Shown here one piece after another: positions 13,201-26,778 of a stretch of DNA of 64,000 nucleotides (within the stretch, counting starts at the first letter, position 1; each line of letters begins with the position of its first letter). The stretch spans positions 15,019,941 to 15,083,940 of the forward strand of contig NC_084607.1 in assembly GCF_033807715.1 (NCBI RefSeq). Direction: 5' to 3'. The stretch is from Cololabis saira (Eukaryota > Chordata > Actinopteri > Beloniformes > Belonidae). The position numbers and the translations under genes are program-made. The notes beneath the pieces were generated by a model, which saw only the letters and a list, made by a program, of their open reading frames with translations, had not been told where the DNA came from and did no database searches.

Positions 13201-14557
13201 AGAGTTTGTTTTTGTGCTGAATAAGCAGATGGCAATGACATTTACTAAGTTAGCCAGTTAGAATCCATGCCAAAATAAGCTGCTGTCTTTTGTAGTCTGT
13301 TGTGTTTAAGCCATTTACAGAACAAGGACTGTAAAAACCTTATGTGACATGCCCCATAGGTTTATCACTTGAAGCCTAAATTTCAAGGCTCAGGGCGACT
13401 CCATATTGGTCAGGCCCAGCCTCGGCCCAGCCTCAGGTAATCCGAAAATTAGCAAAAGGACAGAATGGGTTTACTTAAATTGCCCTACATTCATTCTCCC
13501 TCGATTCCTAATTCAGATGGCACTACCAGAATGCCATCCAAAATAAGGCTTGATCTGCTCTGATCTGTGTCCGTGATGTCATACAACCCAGTAAATCTCA
13601 ACAGCTCATTAAAAATAACTTTTCAGACCTAGGCTATATATATATAGCTCTGTCTCCCTATCTTGCGGTGTCAGTCTGTCTGCTGTGCGTGTCTGTTTGT
13701 CTTGCCTGCTTTGCTTGCTTGTATTGCCTGATGTCTGCGTGGTTCCAGCCAGTTTCCTCTACAGTTTCTGTTTCTTTGTCCCTCCTCCTGCTTGGACTCT
13801 TTTACAAAAAAATAAAAAAGTTATTTCTCCTATAAGATTTATTTATAAGCAAAATTGTTGCAAAGCCCTTGCACAGGTCTGTTTGTTATAGAGATAGCAT
13901 TGATAGCAAGATCCTTTATTATTAATTCCAATCTTATTTGGAGTGAGGTTAAAAAGTCTTGCAAGATAAAAAAAAAAGTCCTCCGCTCTAAAAGCAAGTC
14001 CTCTGCTCAAGGATCTCAATCTACAAGCTCCTGGTACTAGGCCTAGGGTCAGGGAGATAGGAAGAGTAAGGCGACACAAAGCTTGGTAAATAAATATTAA
14101 AATCCATTCTAAAATGTACGGAGAGCCAGTGTGAGGACATTAACTGCGGCGTGTGCCGAGTTCTGGACAAACTGTAAAGTAAAGGTGCTGTTGCAGGAGT
14201 TGAAGTGTGAGAAGAGGAAAAAAATCTAAAGTGATGTGTGTCCTTTTAAAGATTTAGAAGATTCTACAATTTGAAGTTGATAAAAATACAGCAAGTGTAG
14301 TGATAATCAGGTCAAAACTCAAGTCAATATCAAACCAGTTTTCAAGGTATTTTTTCCAAGGAAACGTTATCAAAGTATCAAGCAAAGAACTTCAAAATGT
14401 TAGTCCACATCACTTGTGTTGCACCGAAGTGGGCAAAAACATAACAAAAAATCACTAATGCACGTTTCAATCCACTACTCATAATTTACAGTTCACAACA
14501 TACTTGTATATAGCGACATTTCACAACAAAGTGTATAGAATTAAATTTAATATATAT
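10260..14557. other. Stretch without recognisable gene
   Basis: About 4.3 kb of AT-rich DNA. Open frames of 60-100 codons lack domains. Poly-T/poly-A runs occur near 11.53 kb. A C/T-rich patch at 13.65-13.80 kb has LTR-like composition but no boundaries. Nothing else can be supported. Confidence 0.45.
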
Positions 14558-15057
14558 AAAGGGGACCTATTATGGCATCTAATACCTATTTTAAACAGGC
14601 CTTGAATGTTTTAAAAACAATCTTTTGATTTTTTTTGCTAAATAAATTAGAAATTCAGCCTCTGAGGAATGTCTTTAGCATCCCATTCATTAACCTCATT
14701 ATCTATGTGGGATTCTGAGTGGGCAGGGCTATGATAATGAGGCACTGTGCTGATTGGCTGCCTGAATGACGCGATACACCGCTATGAAAAAATGGCGGAA
14801 GCTCCGGCCGGTGGAGTTAGTTGTGGGCGTGGTTTCACGCCAACCTATGTAAATCACATTTTCGTTACGTAACGAAAGGGAGCAGAATCTGACCGACTCG
14901 TAGAAGCCACATCAGACTTGATGGCTCATCCGGGCGGCTGTACAGACACTGCAGAATTTGGTTACTTTCCTCCTTCTCTGAGTTGACAGGCTGAGGGGAG
15001 ACCACTTTATATATGTTAAAGCAAGAGAAAACGTGTTTTTCATAATAGGTCCCCTTT
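14558..15057. mobile_element. MITE with GGGGACC ends, probable TTAA target
   Basis: The left end AAAGGGGACCTATTATG (14558-14574) is a perfect 17-bp inverted copy of the right end at 15041-15057. TTAA flanks the right end (15056-15059), and TATA stands at the matching place on the left, so a TTAA target duplication with one change is plausible. That would suit piggyBac or Kolobok-like mobilisation. The 500-bp body has no transposase. It is richer in GC than its surroundings and carries an 18-bp perfect palindrome at 14860-14877. Confidence 0.65.
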
Positions 15058-15424
15058 AAAGATGTTATTCTTAAAAAAATTGTTCTTAAGGATAAATTAA
15101 TGTTTCCTGTAATTATGTTTATGATGTCTGTGGTAAAGGCAGTAATATGTGTTTAATAAGAGTTCTCTCTTTCAAAGCCAACTCTTTGGCTTATCTCTTC
15201 AGAGGTAGCGGTAAAATAATCGAGAGTCGGCTTGATCTGTAATATTTACAAGCACACAACATCTAATTAACCAGCATAAAAAGAGCATCTCTGTAACTAA
15301 GGCAACAATGAATTTAATGCCACTCAAAAGATTCTACGTTACAATGTAACCATAACTGTGGCAACGTTAGCTCCACTATATATGACAGTGGAGGTGTCCT
15401 TATTTTAATTTTTGCACAGGTGTT

Positions 15425-15610
15425 AAGTTGGATGACCTTCCTGACACAATTCCCCCATTTTGGCTTTGGACCAGCAGTATGAGAACACCAGCTTGGGTGT
15501 AATGGGGCACTATGGGGTTCTGGCACTGTGGGGTTCTGTGTCCTGCCCAAGGACATTTACGCCAGTGATGGGACTCGGGATCGACCCGGAAAACTTCCAG
15601 CAAGACAGCA
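15425..15610. repeat. Diverged fish LINE/SINE 3'-region repeat
   Basis: The order GGATGACCTTCCTGACACAA, then CCCCCATTTTGGCTTTGGAC, then TGTCCTGCCCAAGGACATTT, then GGGACTCGGGATCGACCC matches a common teleost repeat from memory, with roughly 70-80% apparent similarity. The last part resembles a box B-like GATCGACCC. The two overlapping minus-strand open frames over it are not treated as genes. Confidence 0.45.
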
Positions 15611-15789
15611 ACTGACTTATTTCTTGTTCAACCTTTGATATTACAGCCAGCCATCATGTCAATACTCAGTATGTCTCAAAAGTTGGCAATAGCCTATAGT
15701 CGAGTGAGCTTGGGCTTGAAATGGGTCCCACACAGGCTTAGGCTAAGAATGGGGACATTTCGGCACATCCTACATTGTTTCAGTAACAT

Positions 15790-15870
15790 TAGAATTCGAA
15801 TCAGAACCAGCTTAATTCGCCAAGTACGTAGAGACATACAAGGAATTGTTTGCCTGCAGTTGTTGATATA
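15790..15870 (-). repeat. LINE 3' tail, minus strand
   Basis: On the minus strand CAATTCCTTGTATGTCTCTA leads to GCTGGTTCTGATTCGAATTC. The 'TTCCTTGTATGT ... GATTCTGATTC' layout is the 3' end of a jockey-superfamily LINE with a short tandem tail, and a clearer relative lies at 42999-43290. Only the tail is kept. Confidence 0.5.
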
Positions 15871-15879
15871 CCTGTAAGA

Positions 15880-18396
15880 CCCACATTAGAAAATAAACCA
15901 ACCGGGCCCGACGCAAAAATTAGGTACATCCCAGTCTATATGGGGAAAAAAACAGGTAAGACCAACACGGAACCTCATCAAGAACCCATGTAAGACCTAT
16001 TCTGCAGCCCACTTTTAGCTCATGTGGAGCCCACATATAAATGCTGGCTGGACAGTTCAAGTCTCCATCGATGTCAACCTTCTGCTCAGCTTTAGATTCA
16101 CCAATCGACTACCACTTTTCATCAAGCACAAAGCAACTGCTTATGTCTCTAATGAGCCGAGGTCATCCAATTATGTAAACACCAGAAGACGTTAACAAAG
16201 CAACGTACCTCACTCAGATCAAAGGAAATGAGAGCACCTTGGAAGACCTTTGCCTTCACTGTTTATCCTATTACTTTCAAAAGTGTCTTAATAATCTGAT
16301 GGCTTTCAGAGGTCTTCATTTGTTTACCACTTATTCACAATGCCGGCACCGTCTTTCTCTCCCATCATGAATCACTGTTCATTAAAACGAGTTGAGATAG
16401 TGTGCACTCATTAGACACAGCAGAGTTTTCAGTCTGATAAACCTGCTTTTCCTTTTCATGTGCGCTACCTAACATTTAAAACCTGATCTATCTGCAACCT
16501 CCTGTTCCAAAAACTTTGATAAATTAATGGCCATCAAGGCAGAAAATAGAGGGGAGAAAAAGAAAATAAAACCCTTTAGGATCTATGGGGCATCCTTCAG
16601 CACTCATTTCTCTCCACAAGTAATTTTCTGGAGGACCTCCTTACATCCCAGCATCTGATTCCAATCGATACTTTCCATTTAGGCAATGAATGGATTTACG
16701 TAATTGGACCTCAGTCTGTACAAGTCAATCAATCTAAATGGTTAAACAGCTTTCTGATACCTGCCGATTTGTGAGCTGCTGAGGTGAGCTGAAAACACTG
16801 GAAACAAAACAAAACTGGAAATAAAATGCTTGCAGTGCTGCTAAGAGAAACATAAAACAAGCAAAAGCAGCCTTGAACGTCTGTAATTTGCCATCCCGCT
16901 CACAGCGTATAAATGGCTTCTTTTAATGACTTAAATCGCTCTCTCAAACATCTGTGGACGTTACATATTTCAGTCACCAGCTGAGAGGATTTCCTCTGAT
17001 GTTTGCGTTTGAGAAGAGAGATTTATGAGAGCGTTGAAGATGTTGCTCCATCTCTGATAAATGGTGCACCAATTTAGCAATAATATGCGATAATATATTA
17101 TTTGTTTCTTGTGATATCATTTGAGGGGAACAGCTTGGAGGTTTTTCTGGGGAGTTTGCACAAACCGTAGCTTCAGTTGCACCACAGATGATTCAGTTTT
17201 GCATTTTTCTCAGATAGGGAATAAACTCCACACTTTCTACTGCACCTGCATTTAATACTTTCATACCAATTACTCTACCCCTTCTCCTCCACACTGGGTG
17301 TCTAAATGCAGCAATTAACTGAAGTCATTGACATCCCGGGGCTCTATATCAGGAAAGACTTTTCTCATCTCACCACTTTTGTATCTCTGAATTACTCTTT
17401 AAGGTATTATGAGGAAGTGATCAAGTGTATTTAGGCACATTTTTTTCCTTTTTTTAAGGATCTATCAAGCAATTAAACACTTTTATCCAGCTCACTGATT
17501 CATCTGCAGCTCCTAAAATCTTGAAAAGGGATTCAGGTGTTTTATTGAAGCTGAAACTACCAGACATTAAGTTTTTTTTTTCTTTTTATAAATGCCCATT
17601 TCAGTTTGAATAATTTGCAGTGTGTGAATCCCAGGTTGCAACCTAAACTAATGTAGATATCCAGTCTGGTCTTGAAAGCCTGGAAAATGCTTTCTAATAT
17701 AGATTAAATAGAATTTTTTACATTTTAAAAATGTTCAACATAACAGGAAAAAAGTCTAAATAGTTTAAGGCTACAAAGCAGGAGTTTCCAGTTTTGTCCA
17801 CAGTTATGACATTTTTTGAAAGGAAAAAAAATATTCATGTTGATATTTAAGACATAGTTGATAATGTTCTATGTTTTTGCAGAATGTAGTATGAATGTAC
17901 TATGATTTGATCGTTTTGTTTTTATCACAGAAACAAAACAAAAGCTGTACATTTGGACAATGAATATAGCACCATACATCTCAGACTTCATCTAACTACT
18001 TCTCTAAGCAGTGACATAATCAATAAACAGCAGTGATCCCATTGCATTGGCGACTAAACATGTCCAATGACACTCCCTCCATCATGTTTGACAACTGATA
18101 TACTGTTTTTGATCCTGAGCTGTTCCTTTCCTTCTGAGGAGATTGGATTTGCAAAGACACATTTCTTCCACATGGTCTTACATGATTAATTTTTCTCCTG
18201 TAACTTTAAATTCAGTTCACGTGTGTGTGATTTTTTTTTACAGCAGAAGAGCTGATCAGATTTTTTTTTTTTTTTTACGCAAGTTCCTACATTGTTTTCA
18301 CATCAAATCTACAAGATCGTGCATTTTGGCACTTATCTACCTTCATAGCAGTTATTCACCAGGGAAGGACTCTGATCAACCTCTTTAGTTGTCTTG
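15880..18396. other. Stretch without recognisable gene
   Basis: A short patch at 15.88-16.03 kb contains repeated AAGACC/CCCACAT-type words (degenerate minisatellite-like). The rest is AT-rich with no supportable feature; several poly-T runs occur. An 81-codon open frame at 18143-18388 is unrecognised. Confidence 0.45.
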
Positions 18397-19320
18397 TTTA
18401 GATTAGATTAGATCTCTTGTTGCCATTTGCACAAATACAAAGCAGGTACACTTGAATTGTTGTGCATTGCTCTTAGAGACAGCTTCAAGGTGTGTAGATA
18501 AGTAGAGAAAAAAACAAAAAGTGAATGCACATGGAAAAGAAAAAAGGACAAGGACATTGAGCTAAAATACTAGTAATAAATAAATATAAGCTGCAACGTT
18601 ACTTGTCCTGAGGGTTGTTGCATTATTGCACATTGTCTTGACCTGTGATTTCTAACCGTCCACTGAGAGGTATTTTGTTGGGTGTGATATCATTCTCCCT
18701 TTTTAATGTCCTCAGAAATCAGTCTTACAGCAGCAGGGTGAGAAGCTGTTATGAAACTGAACCTTGTGGGTGGTGATGCTCTCTGGCCTGTGATTTCTCA
18801 AGTTATGTCCAGAGTTCCTCCCCCTAAACAGAGCATGTGCCGGGGGGGTGTTTATCCCCGAGGATAGTCTGTGGCTGCCTCCTGCACCGCTGTGTGGAGA
18901 TATAGTCCACGGAAGAGAGAGTGGTGCCAATGATCCTCTGCGCCAGCTTGATGACTCATTGAAGTGCTTCCCTCTGAGCTACTGTGGTGTTTCCGTACCA
19001 CGCTCTAGCTCCTCTGGTGAGGATGCTCTCCACTGGTCCTCTGTATGCCTGGGTGAGGGGCCCACACCCAAGTCCAGCCTTCTTCAGCTGTCTGAGGAAG
19101 TACAGACGCTTTTGTGCTTTTTCCACAGTTTTCCATGTGTTCTTAGTCCAGCTCAGATCGTCGGAGATGTGACGGCTGAGAAACTTGACACTGTCAGTCC
19201 GCTTCAGCTCCACCTGTTTTGATGGTAAGGGCTGCAGAGAGGGTGGTTTCCTACTAAAGTCCAGGATAAGCTCCTTTGTTTTTGTCCATGTTTGGACCAA
19301 AGTCATTGTCCTCACCGTAG
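18397..19320 (-). mobile_element. 5'-truncated jockey-superfamily LINE (Rex1/L2-like)
   Basis: The minus-strand element ends in a short GATTA-type tandem tail at 18397-18413, preceded in reading order by an oligo-T-poor 3' UTR. Its upstream part encodes the carboxyl-terminal third of a LINE reverse transcriptase (listed separately). The 5' end at about 19320 lies inside the RT domain, as expected for incomplete reverse transcription. Family naming between Rex1 and L2 is by recognition and not settled. No target duplication was found. Confidence 0.75.
18956..19315 (-). pseudogene. LINE reverse transcriptase, C-terminal fragment
   Basis: The 119-residue frame contains KTKELILDFSRKP, then VKFLSRHISDDLSWTKNT, then KAQKRLYFLRQLKKAG and AWYGNTTVAQREALQ. 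These are the conserved post-catalytic blocks (thumb and connection) of fish jockey-type LINE polymerases, in their usual order. The catalytic blocks are missing because the copy is 5' truncated. Past 18956 a stop interrupts a continuation that still resembles the family (AQRIIGTTLSS type). It cannot make an active enzyme. There is no host gene context, and the initiating Met is incidental. Confidence 0.8.
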
Positions 19321-21560
19321 TGAGTCTGTGGTCTTCTGTGCTCTTCCAGGCTTTTAGATGTTATTGTGTTCACCAGAGCTTTTCTACATTGTAGGAATGT
19401 ACCAAACTATTGATTTGGTCAAATCTAAGGTTTTAACTCTCTTTTATATATTTATTTTGTTTCTTTCATCCTGAGGGCCTTCTTCTTTCACATGGAGATC
19501 TCCTCGGGCTTCATATTGGTAACTCCAATCAAACAGCTGCTAAATAACTATTGTTTGATATCAACTCCAGATCTTGTGACAGACTGAACCACTCCTCGTC
19601 AGTTGTCTAAAAATGTTTGAATAACTGGAAATTGAGGTACTTTGCTTGGAATGAGTGTAATTCATAAATGATTAATATCATATTTCTATTAAACCTTTTG
19701 AAGCTGAAAGCCTGCACTTTGATCACATTTTGAATGTTTTATCTCAAATTCATTGTGGTGGGACATAAAGGCAAAACCTCTCTGTAGTTAATGCCCATAA
19801 CCTTTTTAAATGTTTTTTTCCCAATGAAAGGAAAGAAAGGCTTTTTAATGTGTGCACAACTTTAACTTTATCCACAAATGTGCTTTTCATAGTTTCTCTG
19901 GGCTAATAACAAACTCTTCGATCTCATTCTAACAAAGTATGATCCTTTTGAACTTTTCTTTAATTGTAGGCCAATATGTGCACAAACATCTTTGCATCAC
20001 AGGTTCATGAACAAGTTACAAGACGCTGCAGGCCACCATCGTCCCGCCAAAACACGACGTTCGTGTTCATCTAGTATCTATTTATAAAATAGACCGGTGG
20101 CTCGTTAGTAAAGCCCTAGGACAGAAATCATTTCCCAAATCATCTGCCTGGAAAATTGTACCACCTAAAGCAAAAACCTCTTTTTGTAATATTTTCCACT
20201 CACTTTCATCCTAAAAATTAAAGCATGACCCTTAATCTGCAGTGCAGCTGCTTTATTTTTCATTCCTCCAATTTAATTAGAGAAGTGGCAAGTAAGCATG
20301 CATCACTGTCAATTTCTTGATCCCAGAAATTTCACAAATTCCACAACTGGATTTGCAAAAACTTGAGTTGTCAAAGATTTTATTCTAAATTCCAAAAAAG
20401 AAAATTTGAAGATATTACAAAACTATCAAATCAACTGCAAAGTGGTTCAACTTGTCTTCAGATGTGCATGGAAATATATAAACATTGGGTCTTGCCTGAA
20501 ATGGTCAGTTTAAGAGAAAATGTAATGTTCTTTGGATAATTACTTTTCTTTCAATGTGTTTGCTTTTTTGTGTTTTTAAAGGTTTGAGTTTTTTTTGCTT
20601 TGCTTTTTGTGGATGTAAAAGCATTGCAAAGTTCACAGTAAAAGGGATCCATTGTCACACAGAAGACACTGTTTCTAAACTGAAAGAAATGCTTTGTTTG
20701 TATTCCAGTCTTTCTTCTCAAACATATCTACATCACCATGAAACACATTTGCATAATGTTTGCTTGTGGCTAGTTTGACATGCTTCGAACAAAGAATTGG
20801 CAGCTGCCTTTTGCTCCACTAGTTGCTACCAATCTTAGCAGCCTGGGCCTTTTGGAAAAGGGTATTTAAAGAGACAAGGAAAGAGTGATGCTGTAGCAAT
20901 GTATTGCACAATAGGAAAAATAATGGGCTTTTTGAGCATTTCCTCTTGTAGACAACTGAAACTTGAAACTTGTAAATGAGGATAGCGCTCTACCACGTTA
21001 CCTGTGCAGTATCACAGTTCTCATTATGAAATTGAAATGAAAATCTTAAAAGAACAAAATGCCGACCACCATTTGCCAGTTGTAAAAAAAAAAAAAACAT
21101 GCGTGTTAATCGTTCTCACAATACATTTATATTTCAAACATTTGCTGCAACTGCGTCATTATATTTTCAACTTTGATTGCCCCACTGTGGGGCCTCAGTA
21201 AAGCTTTAATGATGACAGAAGATGAATATTAACTTTATGCTTCACAAAGGACATTTTTCCTTAAAAAAGACTTTTCAGTTAAAATGTTTGTCTGATACGA
21301 CTTGCAATACATGAGGGACTGGTTCACACCACAAGAAGCTGAAATGGCTGGACCAGTGGCATAAACTACTCAAAGGAAATTTATCTTCCAAAAACATGCG
21401 TTGTTTGAATTAAAACAATTCTCGTGGTCCAAACTGAGAGCAATCAATACGAAACTGCTTCAGGACACACTGTTTTAATTAGCTCATTAATTAGGTGGGA
21501 GTTATGGAGACAAATGCTTAAGGCTGTTTTCAGCAGCCTCACACCATGATGATTCAAACA
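19321..21560. other. Stretch without recognisable gene
   Basis: AT-rich with no supportable exon, inverted repeat or array. Confidence 0.45.
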
Positions 21561-21561
21561 T

Positions 21562-21682
<121 letters not shown>

Positions 21683-21750
21683 GGCTTAGATGTTATAGAT
21701 ACCTTTTCTGGCCATATATTTAAAAGTATTTACTCTTGGAGTAAATAGAT

Positions 21751-21900
21751 TCCATCCATCCATCCATCGTCTTCCACTTCCATAATCTGGGGTCAGGTAG
21801 TGGGGCAGTAGACTAAGCAGGGAAGCCCAGAGTTCCTTCTCCCTGCCAAGCTGGATAATATGTCCATACAAGGACATTCTTCCATCTATGATGACACCTA
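21751..21900 (-). repeat. LINE 3'-end fragment with (TCCA)n tail, minus strand
   Basis: The minus strand encodes REKELWASLLSLLPH, then a diverged 'DYGSGRRWMDGW' ending in a TGGA tandem tail. This matches the last codons and tail of an abundant teleost LINE (EREVWASLLRLLPP-type). The copy is 5' truncated and diverged. The fragment at 45020-45270 corresponds to sequence a little further upstream in what I take to be the same family, on the other strand. Confidence 0.65.
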
Positions 21901-22443
21901 CATTAGAAAAAGCTTTCCAGAAGGAAGAATTCTTGGCAACTTCAAACAATTAAGTATTTTGAGCACAGAAATACTCCAGTATAAGTGTTCCTCGTTTTCT
22001 TGAGCCTCTGGTCACATCTAAGATAATCATTTGCTAGTCTTAGAAAGTAAGAAAACACAGAAAAGGGTGAAACGGCTACTTTAAGAACCTTTAAGTTTGA
22101 GATGTCTCACCGAAATATGCCCCCCATAAATCAAAATGAAGATAAAAGAAAAATACCATTTGAGGCCTAAACGTGATGATCATTTCTGCCACTTTCTGCG
22201 ACTGTATGAGAATGCAGATACAACGTGGAAGAGCTGCCTCTGCCACTTATCGAGACACATTGTTGTTCTTCAAAGCAACAAATGGAGCAATTTTGTGAGA
22301 TCTCTGTGATGATGAAAGCCTAAAGGAGGACATATTCAACACATCTATACATAAAACTTCATTTATATGTGATTTCATGTGTATGAATGTTGTTCACTGC
22401 AAGTTTTTGTGGAATGCTTAAAAGGGTAAAAAATTTAACTTTT

Positions 22444-22492
22444 TACATACATACACTCACACATACATACATACATACATACATACATACAT
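22444..22492. repeat. (CATA)n microsatellite
   Basis: A tetranucleotide array of about twelve ACAT units with one CACTCACA interruption near its start. Confidence 0.9.
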
Positions 22493-22499
22493 TGGTTAC

Positions 22500-25400
22500 G
22501 TAATTAACTTGAAACTGACAAAAGTAATAACTGGTAATTTACCGAGGACTGACAAATCAGTTACTTTTTAATTGTTCTGCACTGAATATGATTGGGGTGG
22601 TAACTGTGCACTTAGTGGGTGATACATTATCATAATCGTGATATTTTGCCCTCATTCAATCTGGAGTGATAACATTACATAGTGTGCCTTAAGAAAAAAA
22701 ACAACAACAAAAACTACCTGAATCTGTAAGCTGGAGAAAGGATTTGCAGGGAATCATCTCCACTGAGGAGTGGGAGTGGGCATGTAGTAAACACATACTT
22801 AAAACTTCTGCTGTACAACTGGTTAATGCTCACGTATATGACCACAACCAAACTTAATCAATTAAACAGTGCTACACCAGATGTTTGCATAAAATGTGAA
22901 AAGGAAAGGGGCCCATTTTCTTCTCAAATTAAGAATCTCTGGGAAGAAATAAAACAGTCTATTAACAACATAATAGATTCTTTTTTTCTTATAAAAATAA
23001 AATAGGACAAGAATTTTTGTTGGGCATCTACCCTGTTGACTGCAACCTTAGAAAGAAACAACAGTTATTTTTAGATATAGGCCTGTCATGGCTGAAAGGG
23101 GTTATTGTAATCACTTGGAAGGTGGTGGATAGACCGGTAAATGGCTTTCCAAATGAATAACAACTCTGCCGTTAGAAAAGATCACATATGTGATCAGGGG
23201 GAAGTAAACAACCTTTTTGAGATTTTGTAGGGGAATAAAAAACGTATCCCATATAAGGCAAATACCTGAGGATGATTCAGTGGTGGGCTTCTGCAGTCCA
23301 CTTGGATGCCATGTCCGCGGCTTTGTGTTCAATGATCTGGTACCAATACAACTTGAATTTGCCTACTAACTAATACATATGCATATTACTTTATGGTGTA
23401 CGTTTTTAAACTTAATCTCACTCTAAGTTGTAACAGGGATGGAACGTTCTTGCTTTAGTGGCACAGCAAACATTTAACAAGGCAAAGGATGAAAGAAAGC
23501 AAAAAATGGGAGAATAATGAAAAAGTAAAAGACTGAGATTTAGATTTGACCCTGTTATTATCCCTGAATTAACATGTGCTGGGCAATGTAAATGCAAGGC
23601 GTGTTGTCGCCCCCCTGGTGCCTGAAGCCGAGTTGAGGGGAGGAAAGACGCCTTGGGAGGTGTTATCGAGTGGTGCTACGTAACATGACAGCTCGTTAAA
23701 TGTTTGGTCGGCGTCTTTGGCTTCAATCAACATCAGAAGAACTGGCTGATGTATCAGACGGAGCGGGTGGCGGATCCATGCTGAAAAACAACAGGACTTG
23801 CGTAGTGACTTCCCCCAAATCATGTTGCACAAATATGACTAGCAGTCCCCCTCTGCCTCTCCTGCTGTTGTGTTTGTTGACTGCACAAAACTTCTTTGTG
23901 AGGCTCTTCAGTTTGCTAATGGCCAGAGTTTAAGTAGCCAGTTGCAGTTTACTGTTCCGTGATATACCGATTTATGGCATCCATGGCTCTGAGGATGATG
24001 GACTCGCAGACATCTTCGTCTTATCAACATATCCCTCCAACGCCCTGACATCCCACAACAGTTCTGTTTACATTGGGGCCTGAACCACAATTAAGTGTAC
24101 TATCAAAGGCGAGTTATTGGTGGGGCCAGCTCGACCCGCCAACCCGCGTCACTAAATGTAAAAACAACAGGCGACGTGCTTGATTCGAGTGGTAAACACA
24201 GGATATCTTCCCATGTAAAAGGGGCGACAGATAACCATGAAGACATCCTTATATCCACAATGAATCACAAGAGTTTCAAATAATTGGGATACCACAATCC
24301 TGCCGGTCTCCATCCTAGAAATTAGAGGAAAACCTGCATACCGACCTCAGGAGAGCAGCACATTCAAGATGAATACCACAAATCAAGAAGCATTTTTCCT
24401 TTTTTCATGAAGAGTTGTCTCTAAAACATAAAAAAAGGACTCCTCAAAAGCTTTTACAAGACTTGAATCTTGCCAAAGTACTTACTATTCAGGATGCCCG
24501 AGCCTTTTGCTTCGGGTTATTTTGCTATTTTCACTCTTTTGAAACATGGAATTCTAAAAAAAAAAAAAACTGTGTTAGATGTAGAAGATTACTTTTTAAC
24601 AGAGGATTTTTAACTCTTAGTTTTTTCCACAGTTAGAGAAATGAGAGAAAAGTCATGCTACTGATCATAAGCCCATAGAGAATACTCAGGGACATGACAT
24701 CTCTTTAATTACTTTTAATCCGCTTAAGAGTTAATCTGTGGTTTGCTGTAAGACTCACCATTTATTAGAAAGGACATTAAAACTGTGAAACACATACAAG
24801 TCTCGGCCCTGTTGAGATTTTACTTTTAATGAGAATCAGGCAGTCATGTCAGTGTAGAGGACGTTATGTTTGAGAAACCTGGTAGATGTTTAGGTTGAAG
24901 TTTACGTGCAGTTTATGTGCATTTCAAAGTTGGGTTCAACTGGTTCATGTCTTTCAAATGACTTTTAGCTTTTCTTTGCCCTAAATGGAAGGGTCAAAGA
25001 ATGAAAATAAAGCATTTATTTGTGAAGTTTGTGCAGCATCGCTGTTTCCCTCGACTAACATGTGGCACAGCTGATTATAAGCTCCATACTGAGTGAATTA
25101 CTGGTTCATTTCATACGCTTGTGATAATAGCACTAATTATCCCTAAACTAAATGTTTTCATTGTCGGCACAGATGTTTTGTGTAGATGCAGGATTTTGTG
25201 AACTTCTTTTCGCAGCAGCAACTCTTGAATTTATTCAACAAAAACAGAACAAACCAATAATCTGCCACAACAGAAAGAAGCAGAAAGCTGCAGCCATCTC
25301 GAGACAGCAAGAAGTCAAAAGCAGACTCCTCCTGTTCCTGTAATCAGATCCAACGTGGCCATTACCTTCCCTGTAATGAGCACATATGGCATTTATTAAA

Positions 25401-26540
25401 ATCTATCTCTGTAATGGGAGAATCGGTAGGTCCTCTGGGTATAAATCTCAGAAAAAAATCAAATATATAAGGAAGAGTCAGTGTTTTGTTAACTCTAATA
25501 TAATGAGGCTACTGTCCAGTCGATGGCTTCCAGGCTTCATAACTTCACTGAACGAGCAGTTAATCTGCAATCCGGAAATGACTGATAATGAAGTTATGTG
25601 TGCCTGGTATGGTGCTTCTCTCATTAAAATTAATAAATGATCAAGATCGCTACTCATGAAAAAAGCATAATAAACTTTACCTAATGAATATGGCACTACA
25701 AAAGATGTCTGTTTCATCCAACCATCCATCTCTAGATGTTCTTCCTATAATGCAACCCAACCTGAGGGAGTTGGAATGATGAAACAATAATAGTACCTGC
25801 AATTGTGTTGTAAACCTGAATAAACAGATCCGTTTAGCCCCTTCGGAAGCTGCTAATACAATTTCATGCTGCAATTTTAGCATTGATTTAAAAAGAGCCA
25901 CATATGTGCTTCTGTTCGCCTGATAAATATGCTATTTGTCCAACATCTGTCATGCTTTCAGTTGTTATTGGCCTCTGTTAGTACCTGGGGAAAGCATTTG
26001 AGTCCAGCAAAACGCTCCATTATGCTCGCTACAAAATAGATGCGCATGATGTTTTAGTGATATTATCTCCTATTAACCTGAATAAATAAGTTAATAGGAA
26101 TAGAAAGGAGTGATAATAAACTGTTAATATATCATGGTGTTAGTATCGGCGAGAGCAAGTGGTGGGTTTTGAGAGATTGAGATGGGAGTACTTTTGGTAG
26201 GTTGATCCTCAAAGTTATTATTATGAATGAGTTGTAGTAGCTTATGTCCACATTTGTATATGTTAAAACACTATATGTGTATACCTTCAACGAGTCTTCC
26301 TTATAAAAGGTATAAAAGATAACAGGAATCTTTTTCAAAGCTGTTTGAAAAAAAATACCACCAAGTAAGAGCTTATTTTACTGATTTTCATTTTCTCTGG
26401 CTGTCATTAGCTCTTCAGTCACACTTTGCCCTACTGAAGTTAAAACATGTCCCTTAAGAATATTTAGGCTGCATAGGTTAAAGTACACTTAAACTTACAA
26501 AAACCAATATAAACCTTTTATCAAATTTATCAAACGAACC
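22500..26540. other. Stretch without recognisable gene
   Basis: About 4 kb. The part at 23.58-24.28 kb is richer in GC and has several open frames of 60-87 codons, but none has a recognisable domain or clear splice context. No terminal repeats were seen. It may hold regulatory DNA; this cannot be judged from one sequence. Confidence 0.4.
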
Positions 26541-26778
26541 ATACATACATACATACATACATACATACATACATACATACATACATACATACATACATAC
26601 ATACATACATACATACAGGTACATACATACATACATACATACATACATACATACATACATACATACATACATACATACATACATACATACATACATACAT
26701 ACATACATACATACATACATACATACATACATACATACATACATACATACATACATACATACATACATACATACATAC
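26541..26778. repeat. Long (CATA)n microsatellite
   Basis: About 238 bp of near-perfect ATAC units with one interruption (CAGGTAC) near 26617. Because four is not a multiple of three, all three minus-strand frames stay open and translate as a repeating M-Y-V-C, which makes false long ORFs. A few more units follow the LTR at 27082-27098. Confidence 0.95.
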
